Both the position numbers and the translations under genes were made by a program. The notes beneath the pieces are model-generated. The model worked only from the letters and a program-made list of their open reading frames with translations. It had not been told where the DNA came from and did not search any database. From positions 1-64,000 of the forward strand of contig NZ_QJUM01000031.1 in NCBI RefSeq assembly GCF_004327355.1: DNA of 64,000 bases, in the 5' to 3' direction. Shown one piece after another: positions 27,422 to 36,371 of this stretch. Source of the DNA: Phytopseudomonas dryadis. Lineage in GTDB: Bacteria > Pseudomonadota > Gammaproteobacteria > Pseudomonadales > Pseudomonadaceae. How positions within the stretch are numbered: the stretch's first letter is position 1; each line of letters begins with the position of its first letter.

Positions 27422-27477
27422 GCTGGAAGCTGGAAGCTGGAAGCTGGAAGCTGGAAGCTGGAAGCTGGAAGCTGGAA
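27422..27477 (+). repeat. Heptanucleotide array (GCTGGAA)8
   Basis: Eight perfect copies of GCTGGAA lie between the divergent sdhE and ygfZ genes. A degenerate run of the same family (AGCTTGTAGCTTGCAGCTT) follows at about 27549-27567. Confidence 0.92.
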
Positions 27478-27615
27478 AGCATGAGGGCTCGGGCTCAATG
27501 CCTGTCAAGCTTCTTCGCCCCGCCCTGCCCGCAGCCGCTTTTCTCTTGAAGCTTGTAGCTTGCAGCTTGCCACTGCTCTTATCATGAGCCCCTCATCCCT
27601 CGCCTGCGATTCTCC

Positions 27616-28563
27616 ATGACCATGGCCGACAGCGCTTTCTTTTGCCCCCTCAACCATGAAGGCATCCTCGCCGTGCGTGGCCCCGATGCCGGCAAATTCC
27701 TCCAGGGCCAGCTCACCTGCAACCTCAACTACCTGGGCGCCAACGGCTCCAGCCTGGGCGCGCGCTGCACCCCGAAGGGACGCATGCTCTCCAGCTTCCG
27801 CATTGTCGCCGTGGCGGATGGTTTCGTGCTGGCCATGGCCCGGGAGCTGGTCGAACCCCAGCTCACCGACCTGCAGAAATACGCGGTATTTTCCAAATCC
27901 AGACTGACCGACGAAAGCGCGGACTGGGCACGCTTCGGCCTGAGCGGCGGCGAAGCGGCGCTGCAGGCCCTGGGCCTGCAACTCGACGCCCTGGGCGACA
28001 GCGTGGCCCACAGCCAGGATCTTCTGGCAGTGCGCCTGAGCGATGGCCGCGCCGAACTCTGGGCTCCGGCGGCCCAGGCGCAGAGGGTGCAGCAGCTGTT
28101 GAGCGAACACCTGCCGCAGGCAGCGCTGAACGACTGGCTGCTGGCCCAGGTGCGGGCCGGCATCGGCCAGGTCATGGGCGCCACCCGCGAGTTGTTCATT
28201 CCGCAGATGATCAACCTGCAGGCGCTGGGCGGCGTGAGTTTCAAGAAAGGCTGCTACACCGGCCAGGAAATCGTCGCGCGCATGCAGTACCTGGGCAAAC
28301 TCAAGCGCCGCCTGTATCGCCTGGGGCTGGCCGGCACGCAGCTCCCGGAGCCGGGCTGCGAGCTGTTTTCCCCCGTGCACCGCAGCGCGGTCGGCGAGGT
28401 GGTGCTGGCTGCGACCGGTGAAAGCGGCATCGAACTGCTCGCGGTCCTGCAGGAGGATGCGGTCAACGACGGGCGCATTCACCTCGCCTCCCTGGAGGGC
28501 CTGCCGCTGAGCCTGCTCGAGTTGCCGTATACCCTGGATTCCGACCGGGAAATCCAGCGCTGA
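27616..28563 (+). CDS. ygfZ: YgfZ, folate-binding protein of Fe-S cluster / tRNA modification pathways
   Basis: 315 aa. GcvT-like fold; YgfZ uses tetrahydrofolate to support activity of certain Fe-S enzymes such as MiaB. The diagnostic motif K-G-C-Y-x-G-Q-E is present as FKKGCYTGQEIVARMQY near residue 211, and the N-terminal segment GPDAGKFLQGQLTCNLNYL is typical. A second ATG six bases in (27622) is an equally possible start. Divergent from sdhE. Confidence 0.9.
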   Translation: MTMADSAFFCPLNHEGILAVRGPDAGKFLQGQLTCNLNYLGANGSSLGARCTPKGRMLSSFRIVAVADGFVLAMARELVEPQLTDLQKYAVFSKSRLTDESADWARFGLSGGEAALQALGLQLDALGDSVAHSQDLLAVRLSDGRAELWAPAAQAQRVQQLLSEHLPQAALNDWLLAQVRAGIGQVMGATRELFIPQMINLQALGGVSFKKGCYTGQEIVARMQYLGKLKRRLYRLGLAGTQLPEPGCELFSPVHRSAVGEVVLAATGESGIELLAVLQEDAVNDGRIHLASLEGLPLSLLELPYTLDSDREIQR

Positions 28564-28609
28564 TTTACACTGCGGGCGTCCGCCACCACAGATTCATCAA
28601 GAGAACTCC

Positions 28610-29446
28610 ATGAGCAAACTTGCCGAGAAAGTCCAGCAGGAACTGATCAGGGCCATCGACAACGATGAGCTGGTGCTGCCGACCCTGCCGGAGGTCGCCC
28701 TGAAAGTGCGCGAGGCCGCGGAAGATCCCAATATCGGCATCCCGGAACTGAGCAAGGTCATCGGCAACGATGCAGCGCTTACCGCGCGCATCATCAAGGT
28801 GGTCAACAGCCCTCTGCTGCGCACCAGCAAGGAGATCACCGACCTGCAGATGGCGGTCGGGCGCCTGGGCATCAACTACACCTGCAACCTGGCCACCGGC
28901 CTGGCCATGGAACAGATGTTCCAGGCAACCACCGACGTGGTCGACCGCAAGATGCGCGAAGTGTGGAACAAGAGCACGGAAATCGCCGGCATCTGCCACG
29001 TACTGTGCCGCCACTACACCCGACTGATGCCGGATCAGGCCACCCTCGCCGGCCTGGTGCACCAGATCGGCGTCCTGCCGATTCTCACCTATGCCGAAGA
29101 ACACAGCGAACTGCTGGCCGATTCGATCAGCCTCAACCACGTCATCGAGCAGATCCACCCGATCATCGGCGACAAGATCCTGCGCACCTGGGAATTCCCC
29201 GAGCTGATCGCCAGCGTGCCAAGCCAGTACCTGGACTTCAGCCGCGACAGCGCCAAGGTCGACTACATCGACATCGTTCAGGTGGCGACACTGCAGAGTT
29301 ACCTGGGCAGTACCCACCCCTATACGCAGCTCGACTGGAGCCAGGTGCCGGCTTTCGAGAAGCTCGGCCTGTCGGCGGACATGGACATGCATGGCGACGA
29401 AGACCTGTCGGCCGCCATGGACGCCGCCATGCATATGCTGCAGTAA
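28610..29446 (+). CDS. HDOD domain signalling protein
   Basis: 278 aa consisting mainly of an HDOD domain (about residues 18-215): VLPTLPEVALKVREAAEDPN, KVIGNDAALTARIIKVVNSPL, AVGRLGINYTCNLATGLAM and HQIGVLPILTYAEEH. HDOD proteins are non-enzymatic relatives of HD-GYP domains that act in signalling and motility control. No output domain is attached. It follows ygfZ after 46 bp and may be co-transcribed. Precise role unknown. Confidence 0.85.
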   Translation: MSKLAEKVQQELIRAIDNDELVLPTLPEVALKVREAAEDPNIGIPELSKVIGNDAALTARIIKVVNSPLLRTSKEITDLQMAVGRLGINYTCNLATGLAMEQMFQATTDVVDRKMREVWNKSTEIAGICHVLCRHYTRLMPDQATLAGLVHQIGVLPILTYAEEHSELLADSISLNHVIEQIHPIIGDKILRTWEFPELIASVPSQYLDFSRDSAKVDYIDIVQVATLQSYLGSTHPYTQLDWSQVPAFEKLGLSADMDMHGDEDLSAAMDAAMHMLQ

Positions 29447-29530
29447 AGAGCAGCCTTAAGCTGCAAGCTGCAAGCGTATCGCCCGAAGTCGGGTTCCTGG
29501 CGGTGATCTCGACTCTTTCACGCCGCCCGT

Positions 29531-29619
29531 GTAGGAGCGTCGACCTCGGCGCGATGCGATGGTAGCCATGCCGCAAAACGCGGTATGGCCACGTTTCGCC
29601 GCGGGGTCGCGGCTCCTAC
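29531..29619. repeat. Single copy of the 116-bp-family palindrome
   Basis: Starts GTAGGAGCGTCGACCTCGGC and ends GTCGCGGCTCCTAC, matching the unit repeated at 100-537. It lies between the convergent HDOD and tctE genes and is flanked on both sides by AGCTGCAAGCT-type heptad runs (29458-29474, 29664-29697). Confidence 0.88.
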
Positions 29620-29695
29620 AAAGCCAGGGCAAGCCGCCGTTTTACGGGCCAAATGCTTAAGCTTTTACTTGCAGCTTGAGGCTTGCAGCTTGTAG

Positions 29696-31090
29696 CTAAT
29701 CGCCGCTCTCGGCCTGGAACACCACGCGAACCAGCAGGCCATGGGGCATGACCTGATGCAGGCTGATCGAGGCGCGGTGGGCGCGACAGATCTCGCCGAC
29801 GATGGCCAGGCCCAGCCCCGCGCCCGCCCCCTGCGCCTGGCGACGGTAGAAACGCTCGAAGACCTTCTCCCGATCCCGCTCGGGGATACCCGGCCCATCA
29901 TCCTCGACCTCCAGCACACCCGACTCCAGCACACGCAGGATCACGTTGCCACCCGGCTCGGTATAGGCCATGGCGTTATCGAGCAGATTGCACAGCAACT
30001 CATTGAGCAGGGTCGGTTCGCCACGCATCCACACCGGCTGCTCGGCCTCCAGCGCCAGGGCCACGCCGCGGGCATGGGCCAGCGGCGCCAGGGCCAGGCC
30101 CAGCTCCCGGGCCAACTGGCTGAGGTCCAGACGCTGGGCGCCGCCTTCGGCGATCGCGCGCGCCCCGCTTTCGATCCGCGCCAGCGACAGCAGTTGATTG
30201 GCCAGGTGGGTGAGCCGATCGGTATTGAGCGCCGCATCCTCCAGGGTGCCGTACCAGACCTGAGGATCGCGATCGCGCAAGCCGAGCTCGACGCGCGCCT
30301 TGAGCGCTGCCAGCGGCGTGCGCAGTTCATGGGCGGCATCGGCGATGAACTGCGACTGACGCTCGAACAGACCCCGCAGGCGATCGTTGAACTGATTCAG
30401 CGCGTTGACCAACGGGCGCAGCTCGCGGGGCATGTCACCATCGGGCAATGGCCGCAGATCATCGCTGCCACGCTCAGCCACCGCGCGGCGCAGGCTTTCC
30501 AGCGGGCGCAGCCCGGCGCTTACCGCCAGCCATACCAGCACCAGCGCACTGAGCGACAGCAGCCCCATGCGCCACAGCGTACCGAGCAGCAGTTCACGGG
30601 TCATGCGTTCACGGGCGCCCTGGGTTTCCGCCACGCGAACTTCCGCCACCCCGTTGAAACCGGGCTCGCTCACCGGCTGCAGAAAGCTGACCACGCGCAC
30701 CCCCTGGCTGCGGTATACGCCATCGTAGAACTTGGCCAGCGCCGGATAATCGTTGGTACGCGGCGTGCCGGGCGGCGGCGCGGGCAGATCCTCGTAGCCG
30801 GACACCAGCTCGCCCTTGGGGCCCAGCACCTGGTAATAGATACGCCCGGCGCTGTCATAGGCGAAGGTATCCAGCGCGATATAGGGCACATTGGCCGTCA
30901 GCGCGTCCTCGACGGCATGCAGCCCATCGGAGATGGCCCGCGCCGACGCCAGCAGGGTACGGTCGTAGGCGGTATCGGCCGCGTGACGGGCACTCCAGTA
31001 GGCGCTCATGCTGCTGACCAGCAGGATCACCGCCAGCAACAGCGCCAGGCGCCTGAGCAACCGGCCACGCAGGCTGCCAGGACTATCCAC
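29696..31090 (-). CDS. tctE: TctE, sensor histidine kinase for tricarboxylates
   Basis: 464 aa from a GTG at 31090 that overlaps the tctD stop by 8 bp. N-terminal membrane segment (LLRRLALLLAVILLVSSMSA), a periplasmic sensor region of the two-component-kinase N-terminal type, a second membrane segment (LSLSALVLVWLAVSAGL), HAMP, then the kinase core: H-box FIADAAHELRTPLAALKARV, N-box ELLCNLLDNAMAYTEP, G-boxes VEDDGPGIPERD and GAGLGLAIV. Probably senses citrate-like acids and controls the opdH-tctCBA genes upstream on the other strand. Confidence 0.92.
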   Translation of the reverse strand: MDSPGSLRGRLLRRLALLLAVILLVSSMSAYWSARHAADTAYDRTLLASARAISDGLHAVEDALTANVPYIALDTFAYDSAGRIYYQVLGPKGELVSGYEDLPAPPPGTPRTNDYPALAKFYDGVYRSQGVRVVSFLQPVSEPGFNGVAEVRVAETQGARERMTRELLLGTLWRMGLLSLSALVLVWLAVSAGLRPLESLRRAVAERGSDDLRPLPDGDMPRELRPLVNALNQFNDRLRGLFERQSQFIADAAHELRTPLAALKARVELGLRDRDPQVWYGTLEDAALNTDRLTHLANQLLSLARIESGARAIAEGGAQRLDLSQLARELGLALAPLAHARGVALALEAEQPVWMRGEPTLLNELLCNLLDNAMAYTEPGGNVILRVLESGVLEVEDDGPGIPERDREKVFERFYRRQAQGAGAGLGLAIVGEICRAHRASISLHQVMPHGLLVRVVFQAESGD

Positions 31091-31754
31091 CGACCGCCTC
31101 CAGCAGGTAGCCCAGGCCACGGAAGGTGACGATACGCACCGACCCCCCTTCGAGTTTCTTGCGCAGCCGGTGGACATAGATCTCGATGGCATCGGCGCTG
31201 GCTTCCTCGTCCAGACCGAAGACCTGGGCGGCCAGTTGCTCCTTGCTCATGACCCGCCCGGGGCGGGCAATCATGGCCTCCAGCACCGCCTGCTCGCGGG
31301 ACGTCAGGTTGAGGCTTTCATCGAGCAGGGTGAAGCGCCGGGTCGCCAGGTCGTAGACCAGATCGCCGCAGCGCAACTGCTGCTCGCCGCCGAGCATGCT
31401 GCGGCGCAGCAGGGCCTTGACCCGCGCCTCCAGCTCGCTGAGCTCGAAGGGTTTGGCCAGGTAGTCGTCCGCCCCCAGGTTGAGGCCGTGCACGCGGTCC
31501 TTGACCTCGCCCCGGGCGGTCAACATGAGTACCGGCAGGGTCTTGCCACGCCCGCGCAGGCGCGCCAGTACCTCGAAACCATCCATGCGCGGCAGGCCGA
31601 TATCGAGGATCGCCAGGGCATAGTCCTCGCTGCTCAGGGCCAGATCCGCCGCCACGCCGTCATGCAGCACATCCACCGTCCAGCCGGCGGCTTTCAATGC
31701 CTGCGTCACACTCGCCGCCAGTTGCGGATGATCCTCGACCAGCAGAATTCGCAT
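31083..31754 (-). CDS. tctD: TctD, OmpR-family response regulator
   Basis: 223 aa. The receiver domain (1-115) has acidic pocket VEDH, phospho-acceptor Asp51 (LAILDIGLP), and Lys101 (YLAKPF). The C-terminal winged helix reads LTSREQAVLEAMIARPGRVM and DAIEIYVHRLRKKLEGG. Pairs with TctE. Divergent from opdH with a 232-bp regulatory gap containing repeated TGAAAGGTTG motifs, its likely binding site. Confidence 0.93.
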   Translation of the reverse strand: MRILLVEDHPQLAASVTQALKAAGWTVDVLHDGVAADLALSSEDYALAILDIGLPRMDGFEVLARLRGRGKTLPVLMLTARGEVKDRVHGLNLGADDYLAKPFELSELEARVKALLRRSMLGGEQQLRCGDLVYDLATRRFTLLDESLNLTSREQAVLEAMIARPGRVMSKEQLAAQVFGLDEEASADAIEIYVHRLRKKLEGGSVRIVTFRGLGYLLEAVGG

Positions 31755-31856
31755 CGCCACCTCACACGCCGAAACAGGGTTACCCACACAAATGTGACAG
31801 GAGTTTACAGCCAGCAGCCGGGATTGGGGGGCTGACGATGCCGCTGCCGCGGCCTA

Positions 31857-31890
31857 CAACTTTCAACACTGAAAGGTTGTTGAAAGGTTG
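31857..31890. promoter_or_regulatory. Candidate TctD binding site upstream of opdH
   Basis: Two direct copies of TGAAAGGTTG (31870-31879 and 31881-31890) are spaced 11 bp start to start, about one helical turn. An inverted relative CAACTTTCA lies at 31857-31865. Such direct repeats are the usual form of OmpR-family operators. The site ends 97 bp before the opdH start. Confidence 0.55.
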
Positions 31891-31986
31891 CCGCCCTAGG
31901 ATCAGCGTCGGGTGGCTCGATCCGCCCATAGAACGGTACGCGCGGTGGTGTGCGGCCGTGACAAAAATAACAATGGAGAACCACGC

Positions 31987-33276
31987 ATGCTGACTGCCCC
32001 GCGCCATGCCATATCACCCCTGAGTCTGCTTGGCCTCGCTCTGCCCTCCTCGCTGCTCGCGCCCATGGCTCACGCCGCCTTCCTCGAAGACAGCTCGGCC
32101 AGGCTGGAGACGCGCAACGTCTACTTCAACCGCGATTTCCGCGAAGGCCCGCAACAGTCCAAGCGCGACGAATGGGCGCAAGGTTTCATCCTCGATCTGC
32201 AATCCGGCTTTACCGAAGGCACCCTAGGCTTCGGCCTCGACGCCCTGGGCATGCTCGGCGTGAAACTGGACTCCAGCCCCGACCGCACCGGCAGCGGCCT
32301 GCTGCCCACCCACGACGACGGGCGTGCGGCGGACGAATACTCGAAACTCGGCCTGACCGCCAAAATGCGCATCTCGCAGACCGAGCTGCGCGTCGGCAAC
32401 CTGATCCCGGAGCTGCCCACCCTCAACCCCAACGACGGTCGCATCCTGCCGCAGACCTTCGAGGGCGGCCTGCTCACCTCGGGCGAAATCGATGGCCTGG
32501 ACGTCACCGTCGGGCGCCTGAAGAAAGCCATCGACCGCGCCTCCACCGACGCCGAAGACCTGGCCCTGAACAACAAGAACAGCCGTTTCGGCGGCACGGT
32601 CAGCGCCGACCATTTCGACATGGCCGGCTTCGACTACCGCCTGACGGACAGGCTCACCGGCCGCTACCACTACGCCCAGCTCGATGACGTCTACCGCCAG
32701 CACTTCTTCGGTCTGCTGGCCAGCCAGCCCCTGGGCGCGGGCACCTTGAGCGCCGACCTGCGCGTGTCGATCAGCGACGACCAGGGTGCGGCCAGAGCGG
32801 GCAAGATCGACAACCGCGCCTGGAACGGCAGCCTCAGCTACGCCCAGAACGGCCACAAGTTCACCGCCGCCTACCAGCACATGAGCGGCGACACGGCATT
32901 TCCCTACATCGATGGCAGCGACCCGTTCCTGGTCAACTTCGTGCAGATCAACGACTTCGCCGACGCCGGCGAACGCTCGTGGCAGGCGCGTTACGACTAC
33001 GACTTCAAGGCGCTCGGCGTTCCCGGTCTGAGCTTCATGACGCGCTACATCCGCGGCGACAATGCCGAGCTGACAGGTGTGAGTGGCGACGCCAAGGAAT
33101 GGGAACGCAACATCGAATTGAAGTATGTGGTGCAGAGCGGTGCGCTCAAGGATGTCGGCGTACGCCTGCGTCATGCCAGCTACCGCTCCAGCCTCGACCG
33201 ACCGGCCAATGACTCGCGCATGCGCGATGCTGACGAGGTTCGCCTGATCGTCAGCTATGCCCTCCCCATCTGGTGA
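31987..33276 (+). CDS. opdH: OprD-family outer-membrane porin, OpdH-like (tricarboxylates)
   Basis: 429 aa. Signal peptide through LAPMAHA, then the OprD-family mature start FLEDSSARLETRNVYFNRDFRE. The 18-strand barrel is suggested by regular alternating beta segments; GLDALGMLGVKLDSSP and FMTRYIRGDN are family landmarks, with a C-terminal aromatic (ALPIW). P. aeruginosa OpdH takes up cis-aconitate and other tricarboxylates; the identical setting with tctDE and tctCBA supports the name. GGAGA precedes the chosen ATG. Confidence 0.88.
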   Translation: MLTAPRHAISPLSLLGLALPSSLLAPMAHAAFLEDSSARLETRNVYFNRDFREGPQQSKRDEWAQGFILDLQSGFTEGTLGFGLDALGMLGVKLDSSPDRTGSGLLPTHDDGRAADEYSKLGLTAKMRISQTELRVGNLIPELPTLNPNDGRILPQTFEGGLLTSGEIDGLDVTVGRLKKAIDRASTDAEDLALNNKNSRFGGTVSADHFDMAGFDYRLTDRLTGRYHYAQLDDVYRQHFFGLLASQPLGAGTLSADLRVSISDDQGAARAGKIDNRAWNGSLSYAQNGHKFTAAYQHMSGDTAFPYIDGSDPFLVNFVQINDFADAGERSWQARYDYDFKALGVPGLSFMTRYIRGDNAELTGVSGDAKEWERNIELKYVVQSGALKDVGVRLRHASYRSSLDRPANDSRMRDADEVRLIVSYALPIW

Positions 33277-33318
33277 GTGCAGGCCAAACAATAAAAGACT
33301 CCACAGGAGAAAGATCCG

Positions 33319-34299
33319 ATGAAAAACCCAATGCGCACCATCCTGCTGACCGCCACCTGCCTGCTGGTAGGCGGTCAGGTACTGGCCGACGAACCGCGTC
33401 GTCCCGAATGTATCGCCCCGGCAGCGCCGGGCGGCGGTTTCGACCTGACCTGCAAACTGGCGCAGAGCGCCCTGGTGGAAAGCAAGCTGCTGAAATCGCC
33501 GATGCGCGTGACCTACATGCCCGGCGGTGTCGGCGCGGTGGCCTATAACGCCGTGGTCGCCCAGCGTCCGGCCGATGCCGGCACCATCACCGCGTTCTCC
33601 AGCGGTTCGCTGCTCAACCTGGCCCAGGGCAAGTTCGGCCGCTTCGACGAGAGCGCGGTGAAATGGCTCGCTGGCGTGGGCACCAGCTACGGTGCGCTGG
33701 CCGTGCGCCAGGACTCGCCGTTCAAGACCCTCGACGACCTGGTCAAGGCGCTCAAGGAAAACCCGGGCAAGGTCGTCATCGGCTCCGGCGGCACCGTCGG
33801 CAGCCAGGACTGGATGCAGACCGCGCTGATCGCCCGCGCTTCCGGCATCAACCCGCGTGAACTGCGTTACGTGGCCATGGAAGGGGGTGGCGAGTTGGCC
33901 ACGGCGCTGCTCGGTGGCCATATCCAGGTCGCCAGTACCGACATCTCCGACTCCGTACCGCACATCGAAAGCGGCGACATGCGCATCCTCGCGGTGTTCT
34001 CCGAAGAGCGCCTGCCGGGCGAGGTGGTCGCACAGATCCCCACCGCCAAGGAACAGGGTTACGACGTGGTCTGGCCGGTCATCCGCGGTTTCTACCTCGG
34101 CCCGAAGGTCAGCGACGACGCCTACGCCTGGTGGAAGAACGCGTTCGATCAGCTGCTGGCCTCGGAAGATTTCGCCAAGCTGCGTGAACAGCGCGAGCTG
34201 TATCCCTTCGCCATGACCGGCGACGAACTGGACGCCTATGTGAAGAAACAGGTCGCCCAGTACAAGGAACTGGCCCAGGAATTCGGCCTGATCCAGTAA
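33319..34299 (+). CDS. tctC: TctC, periplasmic tricarboxylate-binding protein
   Basis: 326 aa. Signal peptide ends near GGQVLA. Bug/TctC-type solute receptor: ECIAPAAPGGGFDLTCKLAQ is the ligand-contact loop, followed by MPGGVGAVAYNAVVAQRPAD, IGSGGTVGSQDWMQ and GGHIQVASTDISD. It delivers citrate-like substrates to TctAB. CAGGAGA precedes the ATG. A hairpin follows it before tctB, which could give more binding protein than membrane subunits. Confidence 0.92.
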   Translation: MKNPMRTILLTATCLLVGGQVLADEPRRPECIAPAAPGGGFDLTCKLAQSALVESKLLKSPMRVTYMPGGVGAVAYNAVVAQRPADAGTITAFSSGSLLNLAQGKFGRFDESAVKWLAGVGTSYGALAVRQDSPFKTLDDLVKALKENPGKVVIGSGGTVGSQDWMQTALIARASGINPRELRYVAMEGGGELATALLGGHIQVASTDISDSVPHIESGDMRILAVFSEERLPGEVVAQIPTAKEQGYDVVWPVIRGFYLGPKVSDDAYAWWKNAFDQLLASEDFAKLREQRELYPFAMTGDELDAYVKKQVAQYKELAQEFGLIQ

Positions 34300-34335
34300 T
34301 CCCCGGCGCTACGCGCCTGCACACGACGACTCGAT

Positions 34336-34361
34336 CATCCCCTGGAAGGCTCCCGGGGATG
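34336..34361 (+). terminator. Hairpin between tctC and tctB, probable partial terminator
   Basis: CATCCCC (34336-34342) pairs with GGGGATG (34355-34361), followed by CTTTTG. The short T run suggests attenuation or mRNA stabilisation rather than full termination, since tctBA continue in the same direction. Confidence 0.5.
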
Positions 34362-34393
34362 CTTTTGCCATGCTCACACACGAGGAAACCCTC

Positions 34394-34852
34394 ATGTCTC
34401 AACGTATATTCGGCCTGGTGCTGCTCTGCGCCTGCGTGGGTCTGAGCATCGTTGCCTGGGGCTATCACGCTCCGTTTTCCTACGAGCCGGTCGGCCCCCG
34501 CGCCTATCCGCTGTTGCTGCTGATTCTGCTGGGACTTGGGGCGATCTACCTGCTGGTCAAGCCGGCCAGCGCCAGCACGGCGCATGCCGATGAGCCGCCA
34601 CTGGACCGGCACATCCTGCGCAAGGTGGTCGGCTGCGTGGTGATTTTCACCCTCTACGCCGCCCTGTTCGAACCCCTGGGCTTCGTCCCGGCGAGCCTCA
34701 TCTTCGGCATCGCCATGGTCCGCCTGTATGACGGCACCTGGGCCGCCAGCGTGATTTCCGGTCTGGTGATGGCCGTGGGTCTGTACCTGTTGTTCGACAA
34801 GGCCCTCGACGTTCCCCTGCCGCTCGGCATCCTTTCCGCCCTGGAGATCTGA
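34394..34852 (+). CDS. tctB: TctB, small membrane subunit of tripartite tricarboxylate transporter
   Basis: 152 aa with four hydrophobic segments (FGLVLLCACVGLSIVAWG; AYPLLLLILLGLGAIYLLV; VVIFTLYAALFEPLGFVP; VISGLVMAVGLYLLFDKAL), the standard TctB layout with the EPVGPRAYPLLL loop. ATG at 34394 chosen, with GAGG upstream. It precedes tctA by 4 bp. Confidence 0.9.
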   Translation: MSQRIFGLVLLCACVGLSIVAWGYHAPFSYEPVGPRAYPLLLLILLGLGAIYLLVKPASASTAHADEPPLDRHILRKVVGCVVIFTLYAALFEPLGFVPASLIFGIAMVRLYDGTWAASVISGLVMAVGLYLLFDKALDVPLPLGILSALEI

Positions 34853-34856
34853 TTCG

Positions 34857-36371
34857 ATGGATACCTTTAGCTACCTGGGGCAGGGCTTCGGCGTCGCCCT
34901 CAGCCCCTACAACCTGTTCACCGCGCTGTGCGGCACCCTGATCGGCACCATCGTCGGCCTGCTCCCGGGCCTGGGCCCGATCAACGGCGTGGCGCTGCTG
35001 ATCCCGATCGCCTTCGCCCTCGGCCTGCCGCCGGAAACCGCGCTGATCCTGCTCGCCGCCGTGTACCTGGGCTGCGAATACGGCGGGCGTATTTCCTCGA
35101 TCCTGCTGAACATCCCCGGCGAAGCCTCGGCGGTGATGACCACTCTCGACGGCTACCCGCTGGCGCGCCAGGGCAAGGCCGGCATCGCCCTGTCGATTTC
35201 CGCCTGGAGCTCCTTCGTCGGCGGCCTGATGGCCACCTGCGGCGTGGTCATCTTCGCCCCGCTGCTGGCCAAGTGGGCGGTCGCCTTCGGCCCCGCCGAA
35301 TACTTCGTGCTGATGGTGTTCGCCATCGTCTGTCTGGCGGGCATGGCCGGCAACAAACCGATGAAGACCGCCATCGCCGCGCTGATCGGCCTGCTGCTGT
35401 CGTGCATCGGCATCGACTCCAACAGTGGCGTGTACCGCTTCACCTTCGGCAGCCTCGGCCTGGCCGATGGCATCCAGTTCGTGGTGCTGGTGCTCGGCCT
35501 GTTCTCGGTCAGCGAGATCCTGGTGCTGCTCGAGCGCACCCATCACGGGCAGAAGGCCATCGAAGCCAAGGGCCGCATGCTGTTCAACCTCAAGGAAGGC
35601 CTGTCGGTACTGGCCACCAACCTGCGCAGCGGCGCCGTCGGCTTCGGCTTGGGCATCCTGCCGGGCGCCGGCGCGACCCTGGCCAGCGCCGTGGCCTACA
35701 TGAGCGAAAAACGCCTGGCCACCAAGGACAACAAGTTCGGCGATGGCGACCTGCGCGGCCTGGCCGCTCCGGAAACCGCCAACAGCGCCTCGGCCTGCGG
35801 TTCCATGGTGCCGATGCTGACCCTCGGCGTGCCCGGCTCGGGCACCACCGCGGTGATGCTCGGCGCCCTGACCCTGTACAACATCACCCCGGGCCCGCTG
35901 CTGTTCCGCGACCAGCCGGACATCGTCTGGGGCCTGATCGCCTCGCTGTTCGTCGCCAACCTGATGCTGATCGTGATGAACGTGCCGATGATCAAGATCT
36001 TCACCAAGATCCTCGCCGTCCCCTACTGGGCGCTGGTACCGGCCATCGCCATCATCACCTCGATCGGCGTCTACGCCGTGCACGCCACCGCGTTCGACCT
36101 GTTCCTGATGATCGGTATCGGGGTCGCCGGCTACATCCTGCGCAAGATGGACTTCCCGCTGTCGGCGATCCTGCTCGGCTTCATTCTCGGCGGGCTGATG
36201 GAGCAGAACCTGCGCCGGGCGCTGTCGATCTCCAACGGCGAACTGGGCATCCTCTTCTCCAGCCCGATCACCTGGGGGGTCTGGACACTGATAGCGCTGA
36301 TGATCGCCCTGCCCGTCTGGCGTACCTGGCGCAAACGCAGCCAGCGCAAGGCCGCAGCCGCCAATGCCTGA
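34857..36371 (+). CDS. tctA: TctA, large membrane subunit of tripartite tricarboxylate transporter
   Basis: 504 aa, about 12 membrane segments. Both family repeats are visible: GLLPGLGPINGVALLIPIAF and the second LGILPGAGATLASAVAYMSE with GDLRGLAAPETANSASACGS. Sodium-coupled uptake of citrate-type acids with TctB and TctC. Its last 8 bp overlap the start of the AbrB-like gene. Confidence 0.95.
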   Translation: MDTFSYLGQGFGVALSPYNLFTALCGTLIGTIVGLLPGLGPINGVALLIPIAFALGLPPETALILLAAVYLGCEYGGRISSILLNIPGEASAVMTTLDGYPLARQGKAGIALSISAWSSFVGGLMATCGVVIFAPLLAKWAVAFGPAEYFVLMVFAIVCLAGMAGNKPMKTAIAALIGLLLSCIGIDSNSGVYRFTFGSLGLADGIQFVVLVLGLFSVSEILVLLERTHHGQKAIEAKGRMLFNLKEGLSVLATNLRSGAVGFGLGILPGAGATLASAVAYMSEKRLATKDNKFGDGDLRGLAAPETANSASACGSMVPMLTLGVPGSGTTAVMLGALTLYNITPGPLLFRDQPDIVWGLIASLFVANLMLIVMNVPMIKIFTKILAVPYWALVPAIAIITSIGVYAVHATAFDLFLMIGIGVAGYILRKMDFPLSAILLGFILGGLMEQNLRRALSISNGELGILFSSPITWGVWTLIALMIALPVWRTWRKRSQRKAAAANA

